Below, in pieces: positions 49,248 to 58,459 of a stretch of 64,000 bases of DNA. Position numbers and translations under genes: made by a program. Numbering within the stretch: position 1 is the stretch's first letter; every line of letters begins with the position of its first letter. The stretch covers positions 1 to 64,000 of the forward strand of contig NZ_FNDG01000016.1 of assembly GCF_900100535.1 (NCBI RefSeq). Reading direction: 5' to 3'. Source of the stretch: Phytopseudomonas flavescens. GTDB lineage: Bacteria > Pseudomonadota > Gammaproteobacteria > Pseudomonadales > Pseudomonadaceae. The notes below the pieces were generated by a model. That model did not search any database. It was not told where the DNA came from and saw nothing but the letters and a program-made list of their open reading frames with translations.

Positions 49248-51755
49248 ATGGCAACACCTTTTTCCAGCACACGCCTGCGCCATCTGCGCAGCGCCCCGGC
49301 TCGCGCAGGCATGACCTTATCGGTGCTTTCACTGGCCTGCCTGTTGGCGCCCAGCGTGCAGGCGCAGAGCAGCGAAACACGCCTGGAAACCGTCAACGTG
49401 ATCTCCACCGGCATCCGCGGGCAGCAACGCACGGTTGCCGACAGCCCGACGCCAATCGACATCATCAACAGCGAGCAACTGCTCAAGACCGGGCGCGCCG
49501 AGCTCTCCGAAGCGATTTCCAAGCTGCTGCCCTCGTTCAACTTCGGCACCAACATCGCCGGGGTCAACTCATCGATTCGCCCGCTGAGCAACCGTGGCCT
49601 CGGCCCGGCCTACACGCTGGTCCTGGTCAACGGCAAACGCCGTCATAACGGCGCTGCACCCGCCAATGGCAGCACCGATAACAGCGGCGCGAATGCCGTG
49701 GACATCGATCAGATCCCGGTCAGTGCCGTCTCGCACATCGAAGTGCTCAAGGACAGCGCCGCCGCCCAGTACGGCTCGGACGCCGTCGCCGGGGTGATCA
49801 ATATCATCCTCAAGGGCAATACCTCCGGTGGCCATGTGGAGACCAGCTACGGGAAGCTCTTCTCCGGCCAGGGCGAAACCATTAAAACCGCCGCCGACCA
49901 CGGCTTCGCGCTGGGCAGCGACGGGGGCTTTGTGCACCTTTCCGCAGATGCGCGCAAGCGCGGCACGGCGACCTGGGTCGGGAAGTCGCCGAGCACCGTC
50001 CAAGCCTACTTCGAGCCTGAACGTCAGGCGGCCTGGGATCGAGTGAGCACCAAGAATGGCGACCCCGATCTGAAGGCCTTCAACCTGGCTTACAACGCCG
50101 AACTGCCATTGGCCGAAGATCTTAAACTGTACTCCTATGCGACCTACGGCGAGCGCAAAACCGAGGCGCTGAATCAGTTGCGCACGGCCAGGGGCGCGGC
50201 CTCGATCCCCGAACTGTTCCCAGACGGCTACTACCCGCTGAACAACCTCAAGGATACGGATTACCAGTTTCTGTTTGGCGGCAAAGGCAACGTGGCGGAC
50301 TGGGATTGGGATCTGTCCACCACCTACGGCCGCAACAAGATCGAGCATTCCAGCGACCTGACCATCAACCCCACCTATGGCGCCGCATCACCCACCTCCT
50401 GGGATGACCTGGCCAGCCTGCAGTTCGAACAGTGGGTCAACAATTTCGATGTCACCCGCTCCTTCGAGGGGTTGTTTGGCCTGTCTCTGCCGACTCAGGT
50501 CTCTGCAGGCCTGGAGCATCGCTGGGAGCGTTTCCAGACGTTCGCTGGCAGTGATCCACGTGCCTGGAGTGTCGGCCCCTATACCTTCCCAGCCGGCAGT
50601 CAGCAGAATGCCGCCAACGGCGCGCAGCCATCGGTCGGCGCCCAGGCTGTCGTGGCCATTCGCCCGGAGGATGAAGCCGACATCAAACGCAACAACCTCG
50701 CAGGCTATCTGGATTTCGGCTTCGACCTCAGTGAGCGCTGGTACCTGGGCCTTGCAGGCCGACTCGAGCACTATGACGACATCGAGGAAAACACCTTTAG
50801 CTTCAAACTCAATTCGCGCTACGAACTGACCGACCAGGTAGCGCTACGCGGGACGGTTGGCTCGGGCTTCAGGGCGCCGTCTCTGACTCAGTTGGGCTAT
50901 ACCGTTTCCGATAACCGCACCGCTGCAGATGCCAACGGCAACGCGGTCCCGGCCCTGCGCTATACCGCCACGCCGGATAGCGCTCTGGGCCAGGCCTTGG
51001 GCGCATCCGATCTGAAGCCGGAAAAGTCGCGCAACCTGGGTCTGGGCGTGACCTGGCAGCCAGCCCCACGCACCAGCTTCACCGCCGACGCCTACCTGAT
51101 CGACATCGACGATCGCATCGTGCTCAGCGACAACATCGCAGCGCCCGGCGGTGGCGCCGGCCCAATCGGCGACATCCTCGAGTCCGCCGGCGTGGCACGC
51201 AATACCTGGGTCAGCTACTACACCAACGCGTTCGACACCCGTACCCGAGGTATCGATCTGGTGGCCGATCACCGCAGTCAGTTCGGTGCCTGGGGCGATG
51301 TGCGCTGGAGCGCCGCATTCAACTACAACAAAACCACTGTTCGCGGTAAGCGAGACAACCCGTCGTTCTTGCAGAACGCCGGTATCGAGGTGGCCGGGCA
51401 TGCCTCCGAAGGTCTGGTGGTCGCCGCCACGCCACGCAGCAAATGGGTACTGGGTGCGAACTGGAACCTGGGCAACTTCGCCGCCAACCTGCAGACCACT
51501 CGCTACGGCAAGGTCGAAACCTGGCAGCAGAACGCCGCCCAGGACCGCACCTTTGGAGCCAAGTGGATCACCGATCTGGATCTCTCCTACCTGCTGTTCG
51601 ACAGCCTGACGGTCAGCGTGGGCGGCACCAACATCTTCAACGTCAAGCCTGACAACAACGGCATCACCCAGGCGGCCTACAAGTACAACTACGGCAGCCC
51701 GCCGTTCCACCCTGGCGGCGGCTTCTGGTACACCAAACTCGCTTACGACTTCTGA
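49248..51755 (+). CDS. TonB-dependent outer-membrane receptor
   Basis: The 835-residue precursor has a signal peptide ending SVQAQ, a TonB-box-like stretch ETVNVISTG, a plug domain (TVADSPTPIDIINSEQLLKT to DAVAGVINIIL), and a 22-strand barrel ending in HPGGGFWYTKLAYDF with the terminal Phe. It imports a ligand too large or scarce for porins. Its location between the SsuBC pair and a dipeptide-type ABC system suggests it feeds one of them, perhaps with a sulfur compound. No Fur box is obvious upstream. The ATG at 49248 begins the signal peptide. Confidence 0.93.
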   Translation: MATPFSSTRLRHLRSAPARAGMTLSVLSLACLLAPSVQAQSSETRLETVNVISTGIRGQQRTVADSPTPIDIINSEQLLKTGRAELSEAISKLLPSFNFGTNIAGVNSSIRPLSNRGLGPAYTLVLVNGKRRHNGAAPANGSTDNSGANAVDIDQIPVSAVSHIEVLKDSAAAQYGSDAVAGVINIILKGNTSGGHVETSYGKLFSGQGETIKTAADHGFALGSDGGFVHLSADARKRGTATWVGKSPSTVQAYFEPERQAAWDRVSTKNGDPDLKAFNLAYNAELPLAEDLKLYSYATYGERKTEALNQLRTARGAASIPELFPDGYYPLNNLKDTDYQFLFGGKGNVADWDWDLSTTYGRNKIEHSSDLTINPTYGAASPTSWDDLASLQFEQWVNNFDVTRSFEGLFGLSLPTQVSAGLEHRWERFQTFAGSDPRAWSVGPYTFPAGSQQNAANGAQPSVGAQAVVAIRPEDEADIKRNNLAGYLDFGFDLSERWYLGLAGRLEHYDDIEENTFSFKLNSRYELTDQVALRGTVGSGFRAPSLTQLGYTVSDNRTAADANGNAVPALRYTATPDSALGQALGASDLKPEKSRNLGLGVTWQPAPRTSFTADAYLIDIDDRIVLSDNIAAPGGGAGPIGDILESAGVARNTWVSYYTNAFDTRTRGIDLVADHRSQFGAWGDVRWSAAFNYNKTTVRGKRDNPSFLQNAGIEVAGHASEGLVVAATPRSKWVLGANWNLGNFAANLQTTRYGKVETWQQNAAQDRTFGAKWITDLDLSYLLFDSLTVSVGGTNIFNVKPDNNGITQAAYKYNYGSPPFHPGGGFWYTKLAYDF

Positions 51756-51841
51756 CCATAAGGCCAGATTGCCTACGGGCAGCGCGGCCATTTCGCCTGG
51801 AATCCCTGCATGCACCTCATTCAAAATAGTGGGAAGAAGAG

Positions 51842-53470
51842 ATGAAGAAAACCCGCCTTGCGACGCACCTGCTGGCCTCCTGCGCCCTTGCCCTCAGCCT
51901 GATCGGCTGCTCGCCCTCCGCTGATGAAGCCGCCAGCAAAACCCTGAACATCGCCTTCTTCGGCGACAACACCACGCTGGTCAGCGTCGATCCCTTCCAG
52001 GTGTACTGGCTGGAGCACCGCGTACTGCTGCGCAACGTCGCCGAGTCGCTCACCGATCAGGATCCGGACAGCGGCGAGATCATTCCCTGGCTGGCGAAAA
52101 GCTGGGAAATCAGCGACGACGCCCTGACCTATACCTTCCACCTGCGCGACGACGTCACCTTCAGCAACGGCGAGCGCTTCGACGCCAAGGCCGTGAAGAC
52201 CGCCTTCGACAGCAACAAGGCCTTCGCCACCGAGCTGCCGGCGACCTTCGGCGCGACCTACCTGGCCGGCTACGATCATGCCGAAGTGATCGACGACTTC
52301 ACCATCAGACTGGTGCTGTCGCGACCCAACGCCGGCTTCCTGCAGGCCACTTCCACCACCAACCTGGCGATCCTCGCCCCCGCCTCCTACGCGCTCAGCG
52401 CCAAGGAGCGCTCGCTCGGCAAGATCATCGGCACCGGCCCGTTCGTGCTCGATCACTACACGCCCGAAGTCGGCGCCAAGCTGGTCAAGCGCCAGGGGTA
52501 CGCCTGGGCGTCGGCCAACGTCAAGAACCGCGGCGAAGCCCATCTGGATGCCGTGGAAATCAGCTACATCCCCGAGGAGAGCGTGCGCAACGGCCTGTTC
52601 CTGCAGGGCCAGGCGGATATCCTCTGGCCACGCAATCCGTTCTCCGAAGTGGACCTCAAGCTGCTGCAGTCCAAGGGCGCGACCATCCAGAGCCGCTCCC
52701 TGCCGGGACCTGCGCTGAACCTCTACCCCAACACCCGCGGTGAGCGCCTGCTGGCCGACAAGCAGGTGCGCCTGGCGCTGCAGAAAGGCATCGACCGCAA
52801 GACCTACGCCAGCACCGTGTACAACGCCGACTTCCCGGTGGTGAAGGGCATCTACGATGTCACCACGCCCTACTTCAAGGACCAGGGCGACAAGCTCGCT
52901 TATGACCCTCAGGGTGCCGAGCGACTGCTCGACGCGGCGGGATGGCACAAAGGCGCCGACGGCTATCGCAGCAAGGACGGCAAGCGCCTGAGCCTGAGTT
53001 ACAACATTCAGGGTGCGGAAACCGCCGGTGACGTGCTGATCCAGGATCAGCTGCGCCAGATCGGCATCGAGCTCAAACTGGCGGTGGTCACTCGTGCCGA
53101 GTGGGTAACCACCAACTCTCAGGGCAACTATGACCTGACTTCAACCTACATGACCCGCGCCGATCCGATCATCCTGCAGACCATCCTCGATCCGCGTACC
53201 GCCAACAGCTCGACCCTGGCCACCAACCTGTACGAGCCACAGACACTGGACAAGGCCAAGACCCTGTTCGATGCCGGCATCACCGCCACGCAGACCGAGC
53301 AACGTGCACAGGCCTATGGTGACCTGCAGGATCTGCTGGTCGACGAGGCATCCGCGTTTCCGATCTACGAGCGCGTCTGGCAGGCCGCCACGGCGCAACG
53401 GGTGAAGAACTTCCGCTGGACCGCCGAGGGCTTCGCGCTGCTGGGCGACATCGAGGTCGGTGAACCATGA
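51842..53470 (+). CDS. ABC transporter substrate-binding lipoprotein, dipeptide/nickel (SBP_bac_5) family
   Basis: The 542-residue protein has a lipoprotein signal (ALALSLIGCSPSAD, lipidated Cys23) and the family features NVAESLTDQDPDSGEIIPWLA, YTFHLRDDVTFSNGERFDAKAV and KIIGTGPFVLDHY. It is the first gene of a four-gene importer and overlaps the permease gene by four bases. Substrate is unclear; oligopeptides, nickel chelates or glutathione-like compounds are typical. Confidence 0.92.
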   Translation: MKKTRLATHLLASCALALSLIGCSPSADEAASKTLNIAFFGDNTTLVSVDPFQVYWLEHRVLLRNVAESLTDQDPDSGEIIPWLAKSWEISDDALTYTFHLRDDVTFSNGERFDAKAVKTAFDSNKAFATELPATFGATYLAGYDHAEVIDDFTIRLVLSRPNAGFLQATSTTNLAILAPASYALSAKERSLGKIIGTGPFVLDHYTPEVGAKLVKRQGYAWASANVKNRGEAHLDAVEISYIPEESVRNGLFLQGQADILWPRNPFSEVDLKLLQSKGATIQSRSLPGPALNLYPNTRGERLLADKQVRLALQKGIDRKTYASTVYNADFPVVKGIYDVTTPYFKDQGDKLAYDPQGAERLLDAAGWHKGADGYRSKDGKRLSLSYNIQGAETAGDVLIQDQLRQIGIELKLAVVTRAEWVTTNSQGNYDLTSTYMTRADPIILQTILDPRTANSSTLATNLYEPQTLDKAKTLFDAGITATQTEQRAQAYGDLQDLLVDEASAFPIYERVWQAATAQRVKNFRWTAEGFALLGDIEVGEP

Positions 53471-54417
53471 ACCGCTACCTGATCGGCCGGGTCGGCCAGG
53501 CCCTGCTGGTGCTATGGGGTGCCTACAGCATCACCTACTTCATCCTCTACCTGCTGCCGGGTGACACCCTGTCGATCATGCTCAGCGCCTCGGGCATGGA
53601 GGCCGATGCGCTGTCGGCAGAAGACCTGGCCAAGGCGCAGGCCTACTACGGCCTGGACAAGGGTGTTTTCGAGCAGTACTTCAGCCTGCTCTGGGGCGCG
53701 ATCCAGGGCGACTTCGGGCAATCGCTGTCGCTCAACCGCCCGGTCAGCGAACTGCTCGTCGAGCGCCTGCCGCAGACTCTGTCGCTGGCCGGCCTGGCCA
53801 TCGTGCTGTCGCTGATCGGCGGTATCGGCCTGGCCTACCTGACGGCCTACGTGCGCTGGCAGCCCCTGAAAGTGGCGATGGCGCGCCTGCCTTCCCTGGG
53901 CTTTTCGGTGCCGGTGTTCTGGATGGGCCTGCTGCTGATCCAGGTGTTCGCCTTCAGCCTCGGCTGGTTCCCGGCCACCGGTAGCCGCGGCTTCGACAGC
54001 CTGATCCTGCCGGCCGTGACCCTGGCGATCCCCAGTGCGGCGGTGTACGCCCAGGTACTGCAACGCGGCTTTCAGGGCGTGTGGCAGGAACCCTACATCG
54101 CCACGGCCTATGCCAAGGGCCTGAGTCGCTGGCAGGTGCAGGCCCGCCACGGCTTCAAGAACGCCGCCCTGCCGATCCTCACCCTGATCGGCCTGCAGGT
54201 GGGCAACACGGTATCCGGTGCGGTGCTGGTGGAGACCATCTTCGCCCGCAACGGTGTCGGCCGCCTCGCTCAGGAGGCGGTACTGCGCCAGGACATTCCG
54301 GTGGTGCTGGCGATCGTCGCCGTGTCGGCCGCCGCCTTCGTGCTGGTGAACCTGATCGTCGACCTGCTCTACCCCTGCCTCGATCCGCGCATCGCCCACA
54401 TGCCAGAGGTGTCCTGA
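53467..54417 (+). CDS. ABC transporter permease, DppB-type
   Basis: A 316-residue permease with six membrane spans. It begins MNRYLIGRVGQALLVLWGAY, has YFILYLLPGDTL and ends with the conserved loop ATAYAKGLSRWQVQARHGFKNAALP and LVETIFARNGVGRL. It pairs with the next DppC-type gene. Confidence 0.94.
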   Translation: MNRYLIGRVGQALLVLWGAYSITYFILYLLPGDTLSIMLSASGMEADALSAEDLAKAQAYYGLDKGVFEQYFSLLWGAIQGDFGQSLSLNRPVSELLVERLPQTLSLAGLAIVLSLIGGIGLAYLTAYVRWQPLKVAMARLPSLGFSVPVFWMGLLLIQVFAFSLGWFPATGSRGFDSLILPAVTLAIPSAAVYAQVLQRGFQGVWQEPYIATAYAKGLSRWQVQARHGFKNAALPILTLIGLQVGNTVSGAVLVETIFARNGVGRLAQEAVLRQDIPVVLAIVAVSAAAFVLVNLIVDLLYPCLDPRIAHMPEVS

Positions 54418-54419
54418 CC

Positions 54420-55322
54420 ATGAATGCCGATAGCCGCATTTCCTCGTTGCCTCATTCACCGGCCAGCGTGGCGTTGACCTGGCGGCGCCGCAGCCGCCTG
54501 CAACGGGCCAGCGCGGCGCTACGCCCGTTGCTGCGCAAGCCGGGCTTCAGCCTGGCGCTGGCGGTGGTGCTGTTCGCCCTGGTAGCGGCGCTGGTGCCGC
54601 AACTGCTGACAGGCTTCGACCCCTACGCGACCTCGCCGACGGACAAACTCACCGCGCCCAACGCGCGGCACTGGTTCGGCACCGATGAGCTGGGCCGCGA
54701 CCTCTACACCCGCGTTGTCTACGGCTCCAGCCTGTCGGTACAGGCCGCGTTGCTCGCGGTGGGCATCGCCCTGTTCGGCGGGCTCGGCCTCGGCGTGCTG
54801 TCCGGCTTCGCCGGCGGGCGTATCGATGCGGTCATCATGCGTTTCGTCGATGTCTTGCTGGCCCTGCCCGGGCTGCTGCTGGCGCTGGCCATCGTCACCG
54901 CCATCGGCTTCGGCACCATCCCGGTGGCGATTGCCGTGGGCGTGGGCATCATTCCCGGCTTCGCCCGCACCACCCGCGCCGAAGTGCTGCGCGTCAAGAC
55001 GTTGCCCTATGTCGAGGCCGCCCGCCTGGGTGGCGCCAGCTGGGGCCGCACCCTGCTGCGGCACATTCTGCCCAACGCCTGGGGCCCGGTGGCGGTACTC
55101 GCGACCCTGGACTTCGGCGCAGCCATCCTGGCCACCGCCGGGCTGTCGTTCCTCGGCTTCGGCGCTGCGCCACCGGCCGCGGAATGGGGCACGCTGATCG
55201 CCAACGGTCGCCACTTCCTGATCACCGCCCCCTGGGTATCGCTGCTGCCCGGGCTGTTCGTGGTGGCCGTGGTGTTCAGCCTCAACCATATCGCCCGTAC
55301 CCTCGAGGAGACCCAGCGATGA
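54420..55322 (+). CDS. ABC transporter permease, DppC-type
   Basis: A 300-residue permease with the N-terminal periplasmic segment NARHWFGTDELGRDLYTRVVYG, the loop YVEAARLGGASWGRTLLRHILPNAWGP and LSFLGFGAAPPAAEWGTLIANG. It overlaps the following ATPase gene by four bases (ATGA). Confidence 0.94.
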   Translation: MNADSRISSLPHSPASVALTWRRRSRLQRASAALRPLLRKPGFSLALAVVLFALVAALVPQLLTGFDPYATSPTDKLTAPNARHWFGTDELGRDLYTRVVYGSSLSVQAALLAVGIALFGGLGLGVLSGFAGGRIDAVIMRFVDVLLALPGLLLALAIVTAIGFGTIPVAIAVGVGIIPGFARTTRAEVLRVKTLPYVEAARLGGASWGRTLLRHILPNAWGPVAVLATLDFGAAILATAGLSFLGFGAAPPAAEWGTLIANGRHFLITAPWVSLLPGLFVVAVVFSLNHIARTLEETQR

Positions 55323-56950
55323 GCAGCAGCCCACTGATCGACATTCGCAACCTGGCCGTCAGCTACCGCAGCGCCGGGCAGATCACCGAAGCGGTGCGCA
55401 ACCTGTCGTTTTCCGTGGCCCAGGGTGAAACGGTGGCCATCGTCGGGGAGTCCGGTTCGGGCAAATCGACCCTGGCCAACGCCATTCTCGGCCTGCTGCC
55501 CGACAGCGCGGCGATCACCGCTGGCGAGCTGCACGTCGAGGGCGTCGACCTGAGCCACGCCAGCGAGCGGCAAAAGCGCGGCCTGCGTGGTCGGACCATC
55601 GGCCTGGTGCCACAGGATCCGATGGTCAGCCTCAACCCGACCCTGCGCATCGGCAAGCAGATCGGCGAAGCGCTGATTCTCGCCCAGGGCCGTCGCTACC
55701 CCGGTGTCGATGCCGACGTGATCGAACTGCTCGAGCAGGTCGGTCTGGACAAGCCGGTGTTGCGCGCCCACCAGTATCCACACGAGCTCTCCGGCGGCAT
55801 GCGTCAGCGCGTGCTGATCGCCATCGCCCTGGCCGGCAACCCGCGGCTGATCATCGCCGACGAGCCGACCAGCGCTCTGGACGTCACCGTGCAACGGCGC
55901 ATCCTCGACCACTTGCAACGCCTGGTCGCCGAGCGTGGCATTTCCCTGCTGATCATCACTCACGACCTGGGCGTGGCCACGGATCGTGCCGACCGCATTC
56001 TGGTGATGAAACAGGGCGAACGGGTCGAACAGGGCCCGCCGCAGCAGATCCTCACGGCGCCTCGGCATGACTACACCCGCGCCCTGATCGCCGCTGCACC
56101 GGCCTTTTCCAACCGCCGCAAGGTGCGCCCGCAAGAGCAGGCAGTGGCCGCTAGTACGCCGATCCTGAGCCTGCATAGCGTCGGCAAGCGCTTCGCCCTG
56201 CCGCGGGTCAAGGGTGAAGACAGCAGCTTCGTGGCACTGGAAAACCTCAGCCTGCAGGTCTACCCCGGCCAGACCCTGGCCATCGTCGGCGAGTCCGGCT
56301 CGGGCAAGAGCACCGCGCTGCGTATCGCGTTGGGCCTGGAGAAACCCAGCCAGGGTCGCGTGCTGTTCGAGCAGCAGGACGTCACCGACCTCAGCTGGCG
56401 CGAATTCCGCCCACTGCGCCAACGCATGCAGCTGGTGCAGCAGAACCCCTTCGCCGCCCTCGACCCGCGCTTCACCATCTTCGACAGCATCGTCGAACCA
56501 CTGGTGTCTTTCGGCCTGCTCAAGGGGCCGGCACTGGAACAGGCCGCACGGGAACTGATCAGCCGTGTGCACCTGCCGGTCAGCTATCTGGATCGCTTGC
56601 CCCGCGAGCTCTCCGGCGGCCAGCGCCAGCGCGTCGCCATTGCCCGCGCCCTGGCACTCAAACCCGACCTGGTGCTGCTCGACGAACCGGTCTCGGCACT
56701 GGACGTCTCGGTGCAGGCACAGATCCTCGACCTGCTCCTCGAACTGCAGCGCGAGCTGGGCATCGCCTACGTGCTGGTGTCCCACGACCTGTCCGTGGTG
56801 GCCAACGTCGCCGACCAGGTGCTGGTACTGCGCAACGGCAAGATGATCGAGCAAGGCCCGGTGAGCCAGGTGTTCGAACACCCCGCCAGCGACTACACCC
56901 GTGAACTGATCGCGGCCATTCCGGGCCACCGCATCGCCTTGGCTTCCTGA
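55319..56950 (+). CDS. Fused double ABC ATPase, DppD-DppF type
   Basis: The 543-residue protein contains two full ATPase domains that elsewhere are separate DppD and DppF. Domain one has VGESGSGKSTLANA, LSGGMRQRVLIAIAL and IIADEPTSALDVT; domain two (from about residue 280) has VGESGSGKSTALRI, LSGGQRQRVAIARAL and LLDEPVSALDVS. It drives the upstream DppBC-type channel. Confidence 0.94.
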   Translation: MSSSPLIDIRNLAVSYRSAGQITEAVRNLSFSVAQGETVAIVGESGSGKSTLANAILGLLPDSAAITAGELHVEGVDLSHASERQKRGLRGRTIGLVPQDPMVSLNPTLRIGKQIGEALILAQGRRYPGVDADVIELLEQVGLDKPVLRAHQYPHELSGGMRQRVLIAIALAGNPRLIIADEPTSALDVTVQRRILDHLQRLVAERGISLLIITHDLGVATDRADRILVMKQGERVEQGPPQQILTAPRHDYTRALIAAAPAFSNRRKVRPQEQAVAASTPILSLHSVGKRFALPRVKGEDSSFVALENLSLQVYPGQTLAIVGESGSGKSTALRIALGLEKPSQGRVLFEQQDVTDLSWREFRPLRQRMQLVQQNPFAALDPRFTIFDSIVEPLVSFGLLKGPALEQAARELISRVHLPVSYLDRLPRELSGGQRQRVAIARALALKPDLVLLDEPVSALDVSVQAQILDLLLELQRELGIAYVLVSHDLSVVANVADQVLVLRNGKMIEQGPVSQVFEHPASDYTRELIAAIPGHRIALAS

Positions 56951-56958
56951 GCGCAGGT

Positions 56959-57429
56959 ATGGCGAACGCATTGATTCCGGAACTGGCGGTAAGCGATTGG
57001 CACATCAGCCGCTCGTTCTACTGCGAACTGATCGGTTTCACCCTGAGCTACGCACGAGCAGAGGAAGGCTTTGCCTTTCTACGCCTGGGTGACGCCGAAC
57101 TGATGATCGATCAGATCGGCCTGGGGCGAACCTTCGCGGTTGCAGGTGCCGCGTTCGACTATCCGCTCGGTCGCGGGATCAACCTGCAGATCCGCGTTAG
57201 CGACGTGGAGGTGATTCTCCAGCGTCTGGCTGCAGCAGGCATCACGCCCTACCTGCCACTGGAAGAACACTGGTACCGGCGTGGCGCTGACGAGGTCGGC
57301 AACCGACAGTTCGCGGTTGCCGATCCCGATGGCTACCTGCTGCGGCTCTACCAGGACCTGGGCGAGCGGCCGTTTTCGAGGCCGCACCTCGGACCCGCAT
57401 CGCCGGCCTGCACAGGAGCGGGTGCATGA
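56959..57429 (+). CDS. VOC-family (glyoxalase/bleomycin resistance) protein
   Basis: The 156-residue protein has the VOC fold with ALIPELAVSDWHISRSFYCELIGF and a C-terminal FAVADPDGYLLRLYQDLGERPF. The sequence is close to the bleomycin-resistance protein group that binds metal-chelating glycopeptides; other roles are possible. It begins 8 bases after the ABC ATPase stop and overlaps the nucleotidyltransferase remnant by four bases. Confidence 0.85.
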   Translation: MANALIPELAVSDWHISRSFYCELIGFTLSYARAEEGFAFLRLGDAELMIDQIGLGRTFAVAGAAFDYPLGRGINLQIRVSDVEVILQRLAAAGITPYLPLEEHWYRRGADEVGNRQFAVADPDGYLLRLYQDLGERPFSRPHLGPASPACTGAGA

Positions 57430-57749
57430 GCAACCAGCTACTGCCTTGTCCCGCTACAGCCCTGGTCATCGCCAACCAGCTGTTGCGTACCCGCTATGCA
57501 GGCGCATCCTTCGCGTATGTCGCAGGCTCGATCATGCGCGGGCAAGGTACCTACCTTTCCGATATCGACCTTGTGGTCATTTACGATTGCTTGGAGGCCG
57601 CGCGTCGTGAATCTTTCATGGCCGATGGGGTTCCGGTGGAGGCGTTCGTCCATGATCGGCAGACCCTGGGCTGGTTTATCGATGCGGACGTGGGTCGCTG
57701 ACGCCCTAGCCTGCTCAATATGTTTGCGTGGTATTCGGTCGACCAGTGA
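57426..57749 (+). pseudogene. Nucleotidyltransferase-fold gene with in-frame stop and loss of the C terminus
   Basis: The first 91 codons encode the minimal nucleotidyltransferase motif AGSIMRGQGTYLSDIDLVV, then VEAFVHDRQTLGWFIDADVG. A TGA at 57699-57701 interrupts the frame; the same frame then continues RPSLLNMFAWYSVDQ and stops again at 57749. The combination suggests a nonsense mutation followed by deletion of the C-terminal part. Confidence 0.65.
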
Positions 57750-57789
57750 GGTGATGGCCATTGGCGCCATGCTGCACGCGCGACCATGG

Positions 57790-57865
57790 GCTCCGGCTAC
57801 GGCACCTACTCGCCATTTGGCTTCACCGGTGGCTACTACTACACCCGCTTGAGCTATGCGTTCTG
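57790..57865 (+). pseudogene. 3' scar of a TonB-dependent receptor gene
   Basis: A short frame ending at 57865 reads GYGTYSPFGFTGGYYYTRLS then YAF-stop, the typical last beta strand of a TonB-dependent receptor with terminal Phe. The rest of the gene is absent. It differs from the end of the receptor at 49248-51755, so it is not a simple tandem copy of that gene. Confidence 0.6.
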
Positions 57866-58099
57866 AACCCGGCTGGCCCAATGTCGCTCGCGAAGAAGCT
57901 GGTGTAGCCGACGCGCTTTTCATCCGCCCTTGCACGTGCAAAGCGGTGGACGGATCGGACCGCGCAGGTGAAACGTCATCCCCCAAGGCATCGGCGATTT
58001 CTTGCAAGAAATGCGGCTGCTGCCGCCAAGATAGGCAAAATCACGAGCAGGCTTCAGTCCCCTGACCGATACAGCGAGTGCCAAGGAGCCGGCGACACC

Positions 58100-58455
58100 A
58101 TGGAACGCGACGACTCCCCCATCGGCCTGCTGCTCTAACCGGGCCTCACGCAGCTCGACCTGACAGGTCCACTGGAGGTGTCTCGGCGCATCCTGATCTG
58201 GAAAGAACTGCAGCCGGTCACCACCGACGGCGGCCTGCACCTGCAGCCGCCCCTGGACATGCTGTGGGTGCCGGGCGGTCCGGGCCAGGTCGAACTGACG
58301 GCAGACCCTGGCCTTCATCCGCCATGCCGCTACTTCACCTCGGCAACGAGGACGCCCGGGGACTGCAGTTGCACCAGGAGTACGACCCACAGCCCCCTAC
58401 TCCTCGGGCCCGCCCAGACAGGCCACGGCCGAATTGCTGGCCAGGCCGATAGCCG
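58100..58455 (+). pseudogene. Isonitrile hydratase-like DJ-1/PfpI gene remnant
   Basis: From ATG 58100 the frame reads MERDDSPIGLLL, hits a stop, then continues PGLTQLDLTGPLEVSRRILI, WKELQPVTTDGGLHL and LWVPGGPGQVELT. A shift near 58310 is followed by LQLHQEYDPQPP, the C-terminal signature of isonitrile hydratase (InhA). The catalytic Cys region is missing by deletion. The gene is dead. Confidence 0.65.
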
Positions 58456-58459
58456 CCGC

